Shown: positions 25,416 to 38,619 of the stretch, piece after piece
How the letters are laid out: each line of letters begins with the position of its first letter
Numbering within the stretch: position 1 is the stretch's first letter
From: Gymnorhina tibicen
Lineage: Eukaryota > Chordata > Aves > Passeriformes > Artamidae
Length of the DNA stretch: 64,000 nucleotides
Assembly: GCA_013399875.1 (NCBI GenBank)
Contig: VXAZ01003883.1
Span: forward strand, 682,001 to 746,000
Reading direction: 5' to 3'
Program-made: the position numbers and the translations under genes
Notes under the pieces: generated by a model
Seen by the model: the letters and a program-made list of their open reading frames with translations, nothing else
Told to the model about the DNA's origin: nothing
Database searches by the model: none

Positions 25416-28400
25416 TTAATGGGTGCTAAACAGTGACTGCTAACTAAAAAATATGGGAGGAATTTCCTACATGGAATTTGCCTGTTTTGTCATGAAGCTG
25501 TACAGGACACAAACATGGTGTAAGCTAGAGAGGCTAAATGCAAAAGGATTTAAAACTTTTTTATTCAAGTGTGTGTTGATGTGCAGTACAAGTTAGATCT
25601 GCCAATGTGCCGAATCTATAAGTCAGCCCTCATCTGTGATAGAGAAAACTGAGCTCAGTCCCTGGGACGTGCAAAAATGACATCACAGACATGGTCATTA
25701 AGTAGTCAAAACCGGATGGACTGAACCCCTTAGTGCCTGGGTAGATTTCTACTTTGATATTTCTATTTAGTCATTGAAAATGGAACCTCATGTAATTTAT
25801 TTTGGAATGTCTCATGAACAGCTAAGAAGAATCAAAGCATTAGAATTACATAACCATTAGTCTAATATGAATTAACATTGCTAGACAGAAAGGATAATCT
25901 ACATTTGAAAAAGAATAGACTTCAGGACTTGTTAATCTTCAAAATCTTCCTAGTCAAAAGCAAAACAAACTAATGGCAAGAAACAGGCATTCTCCTTAAC
26001 TCTTTAGCATTAGGCTTTACTTTATAGTCATATATTTACTAGAATTTGTTTTGGAATTCAAAAAATCCCCAAAGAAAAATTAGTTTAAAAATTCTTAAAA
26101 ATCATAAATCAGATTAGCGATGTTTAAATTTGAAAGCAGAATACATATGAAGAACAGTAATGTGGAAACAGAAGAACCGTGGTCAACTATAAAAATGTAG
26201 ACAAAACCAAAATCTAGACTAGGCAATACAGTACTTATTGAATACATAACAGTGGTGCATATTTCTGTTGATATGAGTGAAAACTGGAGTGTTTTGTTTC
26301 TTTTTAAAGTTTATTTTCAGAACCAAGGTAACATATCAGTAGACATCTTGCTAATAAATCTTTGTGATAGGAAGTCACCACCTTTTGACATCCCTTTAGA
26401 TAGGGTTACAACACTTTGGCAACAACAGGATAAGTCAGATCCAAGCATCTGTAGATGCTCCAGATGGTTTTCAGATAATGGTGGTGTGAGGAACTGACTT
26501 CCAAGCATAGCCCCTGCAGTTCTTTCGCTCTGCAGTCATAAAAGTGTCCTGACAACAGCAGGCAGCTCCCACCATGCACAAAGAGAGCAGCCACAGAATG
26601 TGCCCTAAATATTCATAGTATCCTGAGCAAAACTCGGGATATGAAGTAATTCATATTACTTCATATTACTCCATCGTAATGAAGTAATAATGACTTTGAA
26701 AGACACTTTCAGAAAATTAATGTGAAAATCTTGTGGTGCCCATAAATGTAAACAGAAAGATATATACAATAAACTAAGATAACCTAGGGACTTTGTCTTC
26801 AGAAAACTGAGACAGTGCTCATTGTAACTATGAAGAGTAAATTCATGACACCCAAAGAGGCCATCTGTTGAGCTGGATAGTCCACAGAAAACCATTTTTT
26901 GGCATAAAATTTCCCCTTCCAAGTTCTTCTAACAATGTCAATGCTGTGTGCAACTCAAAAATCCACTTTACTTCCAGGGCTATAGCTTTGCAAATAAGTG
27001 AGACTTTCCACATGATTTAAAGGAACTTTATCAGGATTGCTGATGACTCCAGAAAATAACAGTGTTGAACACGTATCTGGTTGATGTTTCCAAATAGTTC
27101 TCTTTTTTAAATAAAGCAGGAAATCTTTTTAAGCTTATATAACTATTTTCAATTTTTGTAAGTGAAAAACAAAACTTAGATGTCATTATGCTAATCACAG
27201 GAGTTAAAATTAACTAAACATCTGCCCACATTGCAGTATGGTCTTGATTAAGGAAAGATTGCACTAAGGGGAATGTCTATACTGCAGATATCTGTGTGTT
27301 GCCCAAACATCTGAGACAAGTTCCTGTATGGAAAGCATTCTAGTCAGTCTAATCACATAAACAAAAAGCTCTGTGTGGCTCAGTTTACCCAGCCAACCAG
27401 CCAATGCTGCAATGGCTAACATGCTTCTAGTACTCAAATTAGAACCTAAAAATCTTCCTCAGCATTTATAAACTATACTGAGATCTGCAAAAGGCATATA
27501 ACCTGAGAGTTTTTTAATTGCCTTAGCTACTTTTTAGAGCAAGTTTTCCAGAGTTAATAACTAAAGTGATGAAAGCAGTGTGGGTTTCTTTGCAGACATG
27601 AGTAGGAAGGGTACCTTAGCAGCTGTATACCATAAACCATCAGGGGGCAGAGAGGAATCTTTTTGCTCTTCTCACGCACTTCCTACTTCTTTTTTGTTGT
27701 TTGACTCATACTCATTGTCACAAGAACACATGGTGCAAAAAGAAGGTTTTGTTCATATGATATTACCCATGTAAGGGAATTTTTTTTGTCTAGGTCAACC
27801 CATAGATTTTTTGTCACCTGCAGAGATCAGTAGAAAAGCTGCTGTTTAACAGCCATTGTAGGTGAACTATTGAAAATCACAAAAGGCAACTCAACTACTT
27901 ATGGTTTTTGGCAAAAGAACTCTTAATCATCTATTTGGATAATGGTAATCTGTATGACAATAAAAATTAAAATAACTTCCTTTAGTTCAGCCCTTTATTA
28001 TTTGTTTTAATATGCTTAAAGAAAGTTTAGAACTTAGCTCTACATGACAGCTAGTTATATAAAGATTTTTAGAAGGAAGATAATACAGCACCTTTAATAT
28101 ACACTACAATTGGTTCTTTCTTCCCCTAGATTTTACAGTCTCTTACTCACAACAGGATTACAGTTATAATCACTGAAACATTTTATTCCTTCTTAAATTT
28201 TGTGTTTACATGCTTTGATAGTCCAGCTTTAAAAGTCGTAGCATGGATTGCCTTCTATAAATAAAAAAAACAAAGTCACAGAAAATTTACTGCCTTCCCT
28301 CTATCATTTCACTTACTTTTGTTATCAAAAAACATTTTTACATCAATAATTGTATATTAAGCCACCATGACTGGGGAATTAAAAATTAATCACTACAAAG

Positions 28401-31149
28401 TTTTGCAACTGTTCGTTTTAAATGGAATTTAATGGACCTCTATGATCAAGCGTTCCTTCTCTGCCATGGTATGTGAACTTAAAATAAATATATAATAACC
28501 TATTCTTATACTGAACTTTAAAGTCATGCCAAAGTAATTGATGCAAAGCCAAAAATTATATCAGTTTTTTCTTGAACTGTAAAAACATTAAAATACTTGA
28601 AAAAAAAATGTTTGGTGTCAGAATAAAATTTTTATGATTAATTGGCTTTTCATTAAAAAAATGAAGGTTTATAAATGTCTTAGAATTTGTTCTGATTGGT
28701 GATTATTTCCTCTTCAAAAAATTTCTTAGCAACCATGAATGTACTTATTTTTTTCCCAAAATATTTTATTATACAGCATAAAGGAAATAAAAAGGAGAAA
28801 AAGAAAAAGCTCTTTAATATTTATATTAATTTTATTACTATTTCTAATGAATTTTTAAAAACTCATGCTGCTGGTGGTTTTACATGTAAATAAGAATACA
28901 ATGCATAGCCCAGAAAATGTAATTTTTTGCCATTGCCGGTAAAAAACTATGGGAAGGTTCTGGCGAACACAGGGGATCACTGCCCAACAAAATAAAACCT
29001 CTGGGGGCTGAATCTGGGGAGGCTGCAGGGCCACGCTCACACTAGCTTGGAGCAGTCAGAAGGCAGCAGCCCATGGTGAGGTAATATATTCACAAAAAAC
29101 CAAGCAGATCCCAATAAAGAAGAGTAGGTGACCCCCCACCATGAACGTCATACTTGTGTCTCAGGAAAGGAACCTTCTTTTAGCTCTTCTGTGAGTCTTG
29201 CCAATCTCAAAGAGTTTCTACAGATAAAATACAACTTACTACAATGCTTACAGTGTATTTCCATTCTAAAATGTGTTTCTCTGCAAATTATATTATGTTG
29301 ATACCTTGTTTATGTTATCCTTGATACTAGCTGAGGCAACATTTGCTCGGTTTCAGTTGAAAGAAAATTCTTCCAGTTAATAGTCTTGCAAAGTCATCCT
29401 AGAATTCAAGAGTTAATTTGTATCTGTTTATGTCTAAAGTTGAAGTGAAAATGACGCTACAATTTGTGTTGAAATTAAAACTTATTTAGTGGTTCTGTTG
29501 AAGTACAAGCCTCACTAGAATTTAACTTACTCCTTCAGATTTCCATCAGGTCTTGAAAGATAATGTAGACTTTATTTTTTCCCTAAGAAATAAGCAGCTA
29601 TGACTGTGAAACACGTATATGAAGCATATCCTTTCAGTGAGAAATCAAACTATACAAGCAATTGTTTGGTTAAACAACTATTCACATAGTAACAAGGTCT
29701 GGCTGTCTATACCCATCATTCCCAAATATTAAAATTAATTATCTTAAATGGTACTAAGAAAAATATGAAATGAATTCTCAGTCGAGGTGTCCGGCTTAAA
29801 GCAATTAAGTAAATAAAGTGACTGTCTCCTTGAATAATATAAATCTATAAAACTAGTATTTGGACAACTGATTAATTGACAGGATTTTGCTTTTCCTGGC
29901 TGCTTCAATTAAGTGAATAGCACTGTACTATAACTTAATAAAAACTGTTCAAAAACAATGAAGTAATCAAATGTATTAATTTTATTTGCATAATGTTATC
30001 AGTGGAATAACCTAACGGATACTGCAAAAATCTAAAGAAAATGGGTTCATTGCAATTATGTAAATTATTCCATCACACAAAAGGCCTTTACTTGTTTGAC
30101 AGTTTGAGAAAGGAAGAGAATAAATTAAAATGAAAATCAATTTCTAGTTCCTTGATCCATGTTTGATGGTCATTTATACTTAAATGTGTTGTAAGAAATT
30201 TATTTTAAGAGTATGAAGGACATGAATAATTTCTGTTTTCTGGAAGTGAGGGTTTTATACTGTTTTCATTTATACCAATGATGTTGCAATTATGTCTTGA
30301 AAAATGGATTTAAATTATAGCAGTTTCCCAAGATTCAGAGGTCTGAATCTCAGTTCTACCTTTTGCACACATTAGGAGAACTACTCTTTGGCTCTGACTG
30401 TTGAATTCACTTTACAAATGAATTCATTTGTGACCATACATAACTGAGAAAAAAAAATCTACCAGACATGTTTAAAATAGTGAAACCCTAAAGCCTTCAG
30501 AATCTGCATTTTAGTCCCCAGCTAAATATGCAAAATGCTGACTACCTTTTGTGTCAATGGCAGCTGTTAGAAGCAATTCAGGAAGATGCATGCTCAGAGC
30601 AATTCAGTGAACCATGGAAAAAATTATTCCTGGTTTTAATAGGCACTGGGTTCAGTTTCTCACAGAGCATTTCACAGATTTATTTTGAACATGCATAGTT
30701 AAACAAAGAACAGAACAGAAAATACAGTAATATTCCTTTCTGATGTAAATCCTGTGCTTTTCATGATGGTTAACTTTATGTTTTCTTACTTTTTTCAACA
30801 TGCTTTTCATGATGGTTAACTTTATGTTTTCTTACTTTTTTCAACAGAGTGCAAGTATTATTTTTAGGTTTTCTAACTACATGATGATTGATCAAATGAT
30901 ATTTGATAATACCATATACAGTTAATTTTGATTATGCTTGTCACAGACTGTATTAGAGCAATATCCATAATTGCAGTGTATCACAACAGAAAAGGGATGA
31001 TTCACTTTTTGTTGATAATATAAAAATATATCAAAATTCTTTTTACTCTGTTCTCCAAAGATGTGTCCAGAATTTATAAGTGAAATACCTTATTTTGCAA
31101 CTCAGCCTATTATACGTGTTGTCTGATGACAACATTATGCCTAATAGTC
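25416..31149. other. AT-rich unique sequence
   Basis: No gene or clear interspersed repeat over 5.7 kb. Contains an inverted repeat of TATTACTTCAT/ATGAAGTAATA type at about 26640-26690, a more GC-rich unexplained patch at about 28900-29160, an octamer- and homeodomain-site-rich stretch at about 29780-30110, and a 46-bp tandem duplication at 30755-30846. Confidence 0.4.
30755..30846. repeat. perfect 46-bp tandem duplication
   Basis: Two identical adjacent 46-bp copies, 30755-30800 and 30801-30846, each starting TGCTTTTCATGATGG and ending TTTTTTCAACA. Identity implies a very recent event, or a polymorphism or assembly error. Confidence 0.97.
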
Positions 31150-31513
31150 CCATTGGGGGCCCAAATTAGGCAACATTAGACCCAATATCATCCACTGGAG
31201 TGAGTTCAGAGGAGGGTCACAAAGATGATCAGAAGGTTGGAGCACCTTTCCTATGAAGACAGGCTGGAGAGTTGGGATTGTTCTGCCTGGAGAAGAGAGG
31301 CTGTGAGGAGCCTTTAGAGCACCTTCCAGCAGCTTAAAGGGGCCTACAAGAGAAATGGAGAGGGACATTTTACAAGGGCATGTAGTGATAAGACAAGGAG
31401 TATTTCTACAAACTGAAAGACAATGCCCTTAGTAACAGGTTTGAACCTTTCGTCAGCCCTGAATTGCCCAGGGAACTGGACTAGCTGATCATTGTAGGTC
31501 CCTTCCAACTGCA
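31150..31513 (+). mobile_element. CR1 LINE 3' fragment, internally deleted
   Basis: Plus-strand CR1 3' region: GGGGGCCCAA, GAGTTCAGAGGAGGGTCAC, AAGACAGGCTGGAGAGTTGG, CTGCCTGGAGAAGAGAGGCT, GGCATGTAGTGATAAGACAAG and the near-terminal TAGGTCCCTTCCAACT. The part normally lying between the CAAACTGAAAGA block and the GTTGCCCAGGGA block, and much of what follows, is shortened. The final octamer repeats are lost. Confidence 0.92.
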
Positions 31514-33271
31514 CATGACTTCACCTATATGGAAATGTGGTAATCCGTAGTAGTTTTTCTCTTCAAATATGTCTAAGATAATAGTAGAAGGGAAGTTTGT
31601 ACATGATGCAGTTTGGGGAAGTACCAGTGGGCCTGAAGGAACATCCTCAGCAGACTTGTGACTTGACAGAGCTTTCAAGTTCAGCTCAGGTTTATATCAG
31701 AGCAGGACTATTGCTGGGTGACATGAGGTAGATGGCTTAAGTATATATGCACGTTCTTAACATTGTTTACAGTAACCATAGTGATACTTATGCCTCATTG
31801 TTCACATGTACTTCTTTCCTACTTAAAAACTGCAACTTTTAAAGTCAAATGGTTACTATGATATGAGGTCAATTCCTAATTTTCTCATAGTACTGGCATA
31901 CTACTCTTGAATATAAAGCTTTTAAGGAAATGGTGTTACAAAATAGTTGTTGATATTCTATCAAATTTGATATTAAAATAAAATTAAATTTCAGCTTTTC
32001 CCTACTAACTTTTAAAAATTTTGTTTAGTCTCATTTATATATTAAGCATTCAGCTTCAACACTGTATATATTTCTAAATGTTTATAAAATTGCAAAATCT
32101 AAAACATTCTGAAGACTTTATGCCAATATGTTAAAATTTTTAAAGGCATCTCTCAAAAAGGAGGGCAGAATGTTACCAAAGTATGAAACCCCTAAATTTA
32201 ATAATGATTAAAAAATGAGAAACTGAAATTACTAGTGTAAAATTTCTTCAAAAACATGCAGTAACTCATATTATGATGTGTTTAGTCAACTTCTAGGCAA
32301 AGTGAAGGGAGCATATTTAAATTGTGTTAGAAAAGAGAAGCCATCCATGTGCTTATGTTCAGCAATATAGTTATAAAGCTATCTGTACAATTCAATATAC
32401 TTAACTATTAATTTTGTTAGCTATCCAGCTTTCGAAGTGTTTAGCAATTTTAAGTAGGTCAGTTCCTTCTTTATTGCAGAGATGCAAGGGAAGGCCAAGA
32501 GGCATGCTTATGAAAGCATTTGTTATACTCCTAATCTTTCTTTTTAAAGCTGGATTGCCAGAGCATTTTTCCATTTGTTAATGAACACCTTAAAACACAC
32601 AAATGATAAATCTGATATCAGTACTTGACAACAACAATTAAGGTATGGCCATTATATTTGCACAGTCTCTTAAGGAAAAATTCAAGAACGGCTCTAAGGC
32701 ACCAAATCTGCATAATACATGTACCACACACACCAGCAGTAATTGGATATATTGCTATAAACAGTATGTTAAACCCTTTATATATTACTTGTAAACTTTG
32801 ATTGATAGTCTCTGTTTTACTCATGCCCTTGTGTATCTCTTTTGAGAACTATACTAGACCTACACAGAATTAAGTACTCCTGGCTCACAATGGACTCCTA
32901 ATACCTTACAATATTTTAGAAGACAGATTAAACTTTCAGTAAGCACGTATTATTCTTAAGTAATACTTTTTGAAATCAGAGCTTAGATGATTAGAATACC
33001 TGATTAACAATCACAAAGAAATTGGTCACAAAAGAACAGTGGTAGACCAATTTTTCTTTCAGGTTTCTTACTGTATATTTGTTTATTAAAAATTCTCATA
33101 CAAAAAGGATTTAGAACAATGTTATTCAAACAGTGCAGGTTTGATAATGGAAACATATAAGAGATATAAATATATTTAAATATGGGTATTGTTTTGTTTG
33201 GTGTTTTTGTTTGTTTTTGGGGTTTTTATGTAAACGCTGTTGCTTTTTTCTGAAATTCTTAGAAACAGGTT
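31514..33271. other. AT-rich unique sequence
   Basis: No gene or repeat recognised. Confidence 0.4.
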
Positions 33272-33816
33272 TGTACTGGATCTGAGTGGAATGGAGTTAA
33301 ATGTTTAAAATTGTAATCCATATTATGCTGTTTTTCAGTTTAGATTTGTGACCAAAGCAGTGTTGATAACACACCAGTGCTTTACCTGTTGGTGGATCAG
33401 TGCTTTTTTCCCTGTTTCTCACTCTGTCTCCACTAGCAAGTAGGCTGGGGATGCACCAAAATTTGGGAGGAGAGACAGACATGAAAGTTTACCCCAGATG
33501 ACCAAAGAGATATGTCATGCCATGTGCCATCATGCTCAGGGGTAAGAAAGAAGAGCAGGTGGGGTTTGGGCAGGTACTCATTGCTCAGAAACTGGGCAAT
33601 TAAGCCAAATAAATTAATTTATCTGCTTGTGGGAGGCAGTGAATGACTGCCTTTGCATCACTTCTGTTTTTATGGGAGTTTCAGTGAGTTTTCTCCTCTC
33701 TTTTTCCTCTTTTTGACACTTATTAAACTATCTCATCCCAGAACTTTTCTTGCTTTTGCACTTCCTGATGCAGGAGTTGGAGTCTCATGCACTCAGGTAG
33801 AGTGGCTAATTACACA
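33272..33816 (+). mobile_element. old full-length solo LTR (ERVL-like), diverged
   Basis: Starts TGTACTGGATCTGAGTGGAA and shares block order with the LTR at 9342: a GTGTTGATAAC block, GCAAGTAGGCTGGGG, GGGAGGAGAGACA, ATGACCAAAGAGATA and CATCATGCTCAGG. Unlike that copy it continues through a polyadenylation-type TTATTAAACTATCTCATCC (near 33720) to an end near TACACA at 33816. It is much more diverged than the 9342 copy; the TATA box is lost. No retroviral gene adjoins. Confidence 0.75.
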
Positions 33817-36800
33817 AAACTGTAGATAGGCTTCTAAATAAGAGTTTAAAAATTTGTATATGTTCAGTACTGCTTATAGCTATTTAAGAGCAAAATAAAA
33901 TCCCTCAGTGACAATAAATAATTTCCGTCTTCATATGTTCATTAAGAACATAAGTAATATTCAAACTTGAAGTAAGTTAGGAAACCCTCAAAGCAAGAAT
34001 AAAGATACTGTTTTCAAGTGGAAAGACAGATTCACAGATTCAACTGAGAAATATGAACCTGAAAAAAATGCAAATTATGTTTGAAACTATAAAATGTAGA
34101 ATACTGACAATAATATTAAAATTTTTAGTTAAAACATGTGAGTCCATGAAACTTAAAATCTTCAATACTAATGCATCAAACATCCCATGAGAAATTTTTA
34201 TAGCTTTTCTCCCTTCTGAAGATATAATCAAGCTAAGTCAAATTTCAATGATTTCATTGTAAAGATTTCATTCACTTCTCTGACTTAGTCCCAAAAGCAA
34301 GGTTAAAAAGAAAGAAAGAAGGAAAAAAATGCAGAAGTCATGTGCTATCTACTTTGTCTCCATTTCAATCTACTAGAGTTATTAATCTTAGCACAAAAGC
34401 CCTTGAAATAGAAATTTATTATTTTTATTTAAGTAGTCTGTTCTCAATTTAAAAAAGTATTCTTGGGAATTATATTAATTATTAACCTTTGGTCAGGTTC
34501 ACTTTTATATTTTATCTATCTGTGTAAGAGGAAAAGTCATCTGGCTCCACTGTAGCTGAAACCATACTGACATTGTGTGTTAGAAATTAAAGCTTAGTAT
34601 TGTTGGCTGCTGAAAACTGATGAGGAAAGTGTGGGATCAATGCTTTAAAGTGTTCCTAATTTCAAGGGAACCAGGAAGCTGAATGCAGCTATATCCTCTT
34701 CTTGCTTTGAGATTAAATTAGGCCGTTCAGATGAGAGTTAAATCCCTGCCAGAATTTGGAGCAACCTCTTGTTCATGCCTCAGGCTGGTTTCCATCCTCT
34801 TCATTTATCCTAGTGTGGCTTGCTTTCCATGCCACTTTATTTCTTTGATACTTCCTACACTGTTATTTAGAAACGCTTTCTTGAAGAACTGTGCAATTCA
34901 TTACTTTTATATAACTATCTATTCCCATTTCTCTTTATCTTTTTCTAAACATTCCCCCTGTGATTCTTCAAAAAATCCTGCTACTACCGCATCCTTTTTA
35001 AAGCACCAATGATAGCCCAAAAATGTGTGTATAGAGGAAAGACCAAAAAACCCCAAATAACCCAACTTAATGCTCTATCTCCCCACAGGACTAAAATAAT
35101 GCACTGGGCATTCTTTGATAATATTATTGATAGAATCAGTTTTATAACTGTACCTTTTTTTACATATCTTCCAGTAAAAAATATTCCCTTCCTTTCCCTT
35201 CCAATTCTGTTTCTTTCCAAACCAAAATGCACTTTAAGTACTCCTTGAAATTTATCTTCAAAACCTGACAGATTTGCATCATGGTGGGAATAAAACCTAC
35301 AAGGAGAATGGTTTGACCTGAGGTATCTGAAAACAAATCAACTACAATCCTGTCTTGACATGGCCTTCAATGTGTCAAGGCCAGGGGGAGGGGAGGGGAG
35401 GGGAGGGGAGGGGAGGAGACATGCTTGAGTGCCTAGACAGAGAAAACAAGTAACTACAGTCACTGCCTGCAATATGCAAATATGTATGTTTTATATTGGG
35501 TTTTGATTTAAGGTTTTTCTCCGTGTTGTGAAGAAAAACTATAAAAAATGCTTTTCTTGTACCAAAATGAAACAGAGAACTAAAGACACATATGCTGTTA
35601 ATATATATTAGTTGTGCTCCACTACTTTTAATTCCCAGAAGTTTCAATGAACAAACAACAGTTTACACCATCAGGGGGACACATTAAACCAAAACAAGCA
35701 CTTGTCTTGGACTCTGCATTAGATTGTTCTGAGTCATCCTGAAACCAGAGAGATTAATTAGCTTTTGTAATGATCAGGAATGAAACTGGTTGGTTTTAGA
35801 GAAACCTTTCACCAACTCCTCTTTTTTTTTTTGCTTACCTCACTATCCTCCATCCCAAAATGATTTGGCAAAAAATTAATCTGACCTTCACCTTGTGGGG
35901 TGCAGCTTATACTTGATATGATTACTGAACACTTGCACATCTTTTTCTGGGGTGATTATCCTCCATATGCCCTTCCCCAGATATAAACGCAAGTATGGAA
36001 ATTCTATGTTTATAATGAAATTTAACCATAATTCTTCTTGTGTGTTCTTTTTTTCTTCTCAGAGACCACCAGAAGATTGATAGATGATTCATAGTGTGCT
36101 ACGTATCTATCCATTTCCTGCTTTCAAAATGCTACTAGATTTCTAATTAAATGAGATGACATTTTTTCCTGCGGTCCACTAAAAATAATCAAAGTGACGT
36201 CTATTTAAGCAATGAATAGGTTTTTTTCTGGCAGCAAAGCACAACTTGATCAGATTTTAAGGCTAAGGAGGTTTTGTTGGGTGTTCCTTTTTTTTTTTTT
36301 TTTGGTCTCTCTTTGTGAAAATTTGGAATAACTGAGCAGTTAAAATTCATGATCTACACTTTTGTGTCATTATTATTGCATTAGCATGAAATTATGGTTC
36401 TAGTTAGTCATAATTATACTCATAATTATTCAATTTATCACTATAGGTCCTCCTGGAAATTTTATTGGAAGAGTTATTAACATTAATAAATTGTTTTTCT
36501 TCATATCCATATTATTAATTCACCTCATGTGTGATATGAACTATCAGCCATAAAATTATTGCAAACTCTGCTCTCCGTGTAGCTGATTTAATGATGGAGA
36601 GTCTGATAACCTTTAGCTAGTTTTCTGGTACAGCTGTTTGTCTTCTTCACTGGAGGTAAACCGAGGGAGATAGGTGGGCATTGAAATATTCAGACCCAAA
36701 TACACCTGAGATTCTTGACAGAGGTATTTCTGGTTTTCTATAATTTGTGACAAAAAAAAAGAAAAAAAAAGAAGAAAATAAAGAGAAGAAGAACATCCTA

Positions 36801-38619
36801 TGTCAATATTTCTAAGAAACAGTCCATCAGTTTCACCGGACAGATATTTTCTGGTCAAAGGCACAGAAATACATGTCAGAGCCAAGACAGCTAATAGCCT
36901 CTGAGATCCAGGTACTCACTACAGAATTTGACTCTGGCTTCACAAGTACTTTTTTCTGATGCTTTTGAGTACATTGATGGGTCTTTACAGAATCACAGAA
37001 ATGTTTGCTGCTGAACTGCATCCCGAACAGATGTACTACAGCTGTGCCAGTGTAATTGTTAAAAAAATATGGCACTGGTTTGAAGAACTTAAATTAACAC
37101 TCTGCCCTTTTGCATCAACTTACACATTTTTTCTGTCACATTCTATTACATATTGATGTATAAATATTTAACATATATGTTTATGTGTGTCTATAGATAT
37201 ACATATACCTACCCTGGCTACTTTCTTCCCCATATACTGCCCTTCTGACAAACTTACCTATAACTGTGAGGGTCATCATTGTCTACTAACCCTAATATGT
37301 GACATAAATAAAGCAGGAAACCCAACTCCTTTTTCACTCATTGAAATTAATTTCCAGTTATTCGATCATAGGTTAATTTATTTTTTTTTATGTTGATTCA
37401 TCCCAACATTTAAAATTACTTTAGGAGACATCCTTTTTGAGAAGCAAAAAAACTAGCTGTAGAAAAATGGAGTTTTTAAATTTACATGACAGAGGGCAGA
37501 GGAACAATCATTTGTTGCCTGGTCCTGTGGTTCTTTTAGAACCATTATCAATACCCAAATTACTGAAAAGTAATTTCATTAGTTGTCAGTTCCTAGTTAT
37601 TTCCAACATAAGATGTCAAAATATTGTAATTGACATATAATCTTTCATTTAATAAAGAAACTGCTCATTTATGTCATATATTGACATTGAAGTTGGGACT
37701 TTTGGGTTTGGAGTACTTTTGGCTGTTCCTTATTTTCACTTGTTTTTACTGAAAATATTTAATTATAATTTCTGATGCTTCCACACTTAAGGAATGTAAT
37801 TGGTCTGTAATTCTGAAATGCAAAGTTATATAGGAGAAGGGAATAAAATTCAAAACCTAAACGTTTTTAAGACTTTTGAAAGGTGGTCTCAAATAATAAT
37901 GTGTCCCCCTTTTTTTTAATGGATTTTCCTGACTTATGAAGAATTTATTAACAGATAAATTAGATATATGATACTTTTATTAATAGTTTTAATGTAATAA
38001 TGTCTCATTTTAGAGACTGTCATGGAACAATAAAATAGGTATTTCCTCCCATGTATTCCCACATCGCATGCTATCTGGCTTATGTAGCAAGTAAATTATT
38101 CAGAAGCTAATAATTAAGCTTAAAGTATTGCAAATCAAAGGATATAATCACAATCAGTAATCATATTGATGACATAAAAGAAGCAATGATGATTACTTCC
38201 TGCCTAGATGTTAATACCATCTATGCTATACAAAATAATGAAAAAATTAATACAGACAAATAATATAATATATAACTACATTAAAACTAAGATAACTATA
38301 AGAGAATAATATAACTGGAAAAAAAATCTTGTTATTTTAAGTCCTCTTTGAATTAGTTTCCAGTCTGAGCATAAAGGTTTTGTAGATCTGCTGTTGTTCC
38401 TATAAGTCAGCTCTGAGGCAGATACATCTTAACCAGAGCATATATAAAGAGATTCATTAATACTCTGCTTTCATTGCAAGATGGAAATTTTGTGCATATG
38501 TGTACCATTCTGACTTTCTTTGTCAAATTAATGTACTATTTTCCAAATAAAAATAATCATATAAATCATCCCAGTGAAGGAGCACTTTAGAACATTTCCT
38601 ATTTGAGAGATGTTGCTGG
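33817..38619. other. AT-rich unique sequence with simple repeats
   Basis: No gene recognised. Contains the GGGGA microsatellite at 35383-35418, a poly-T run at about 36291-36303 and a purine-rich run at about 36750-36790. Frames of 80-93 codons at 34731-35012, 34984-35248, 35375-35647 and 36613-37075 lack protein-like motifs. Confidence 0.4.
35383..35418 (+). repeat. (GGGGA)n microsatellite, G-quadruplex prone
   Basis: Six or so G4A units in a row on the + strand; at least four G-tracts of four, separated by single A, meet the usual G-quadruplex pattern. Confidence 0.95.
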
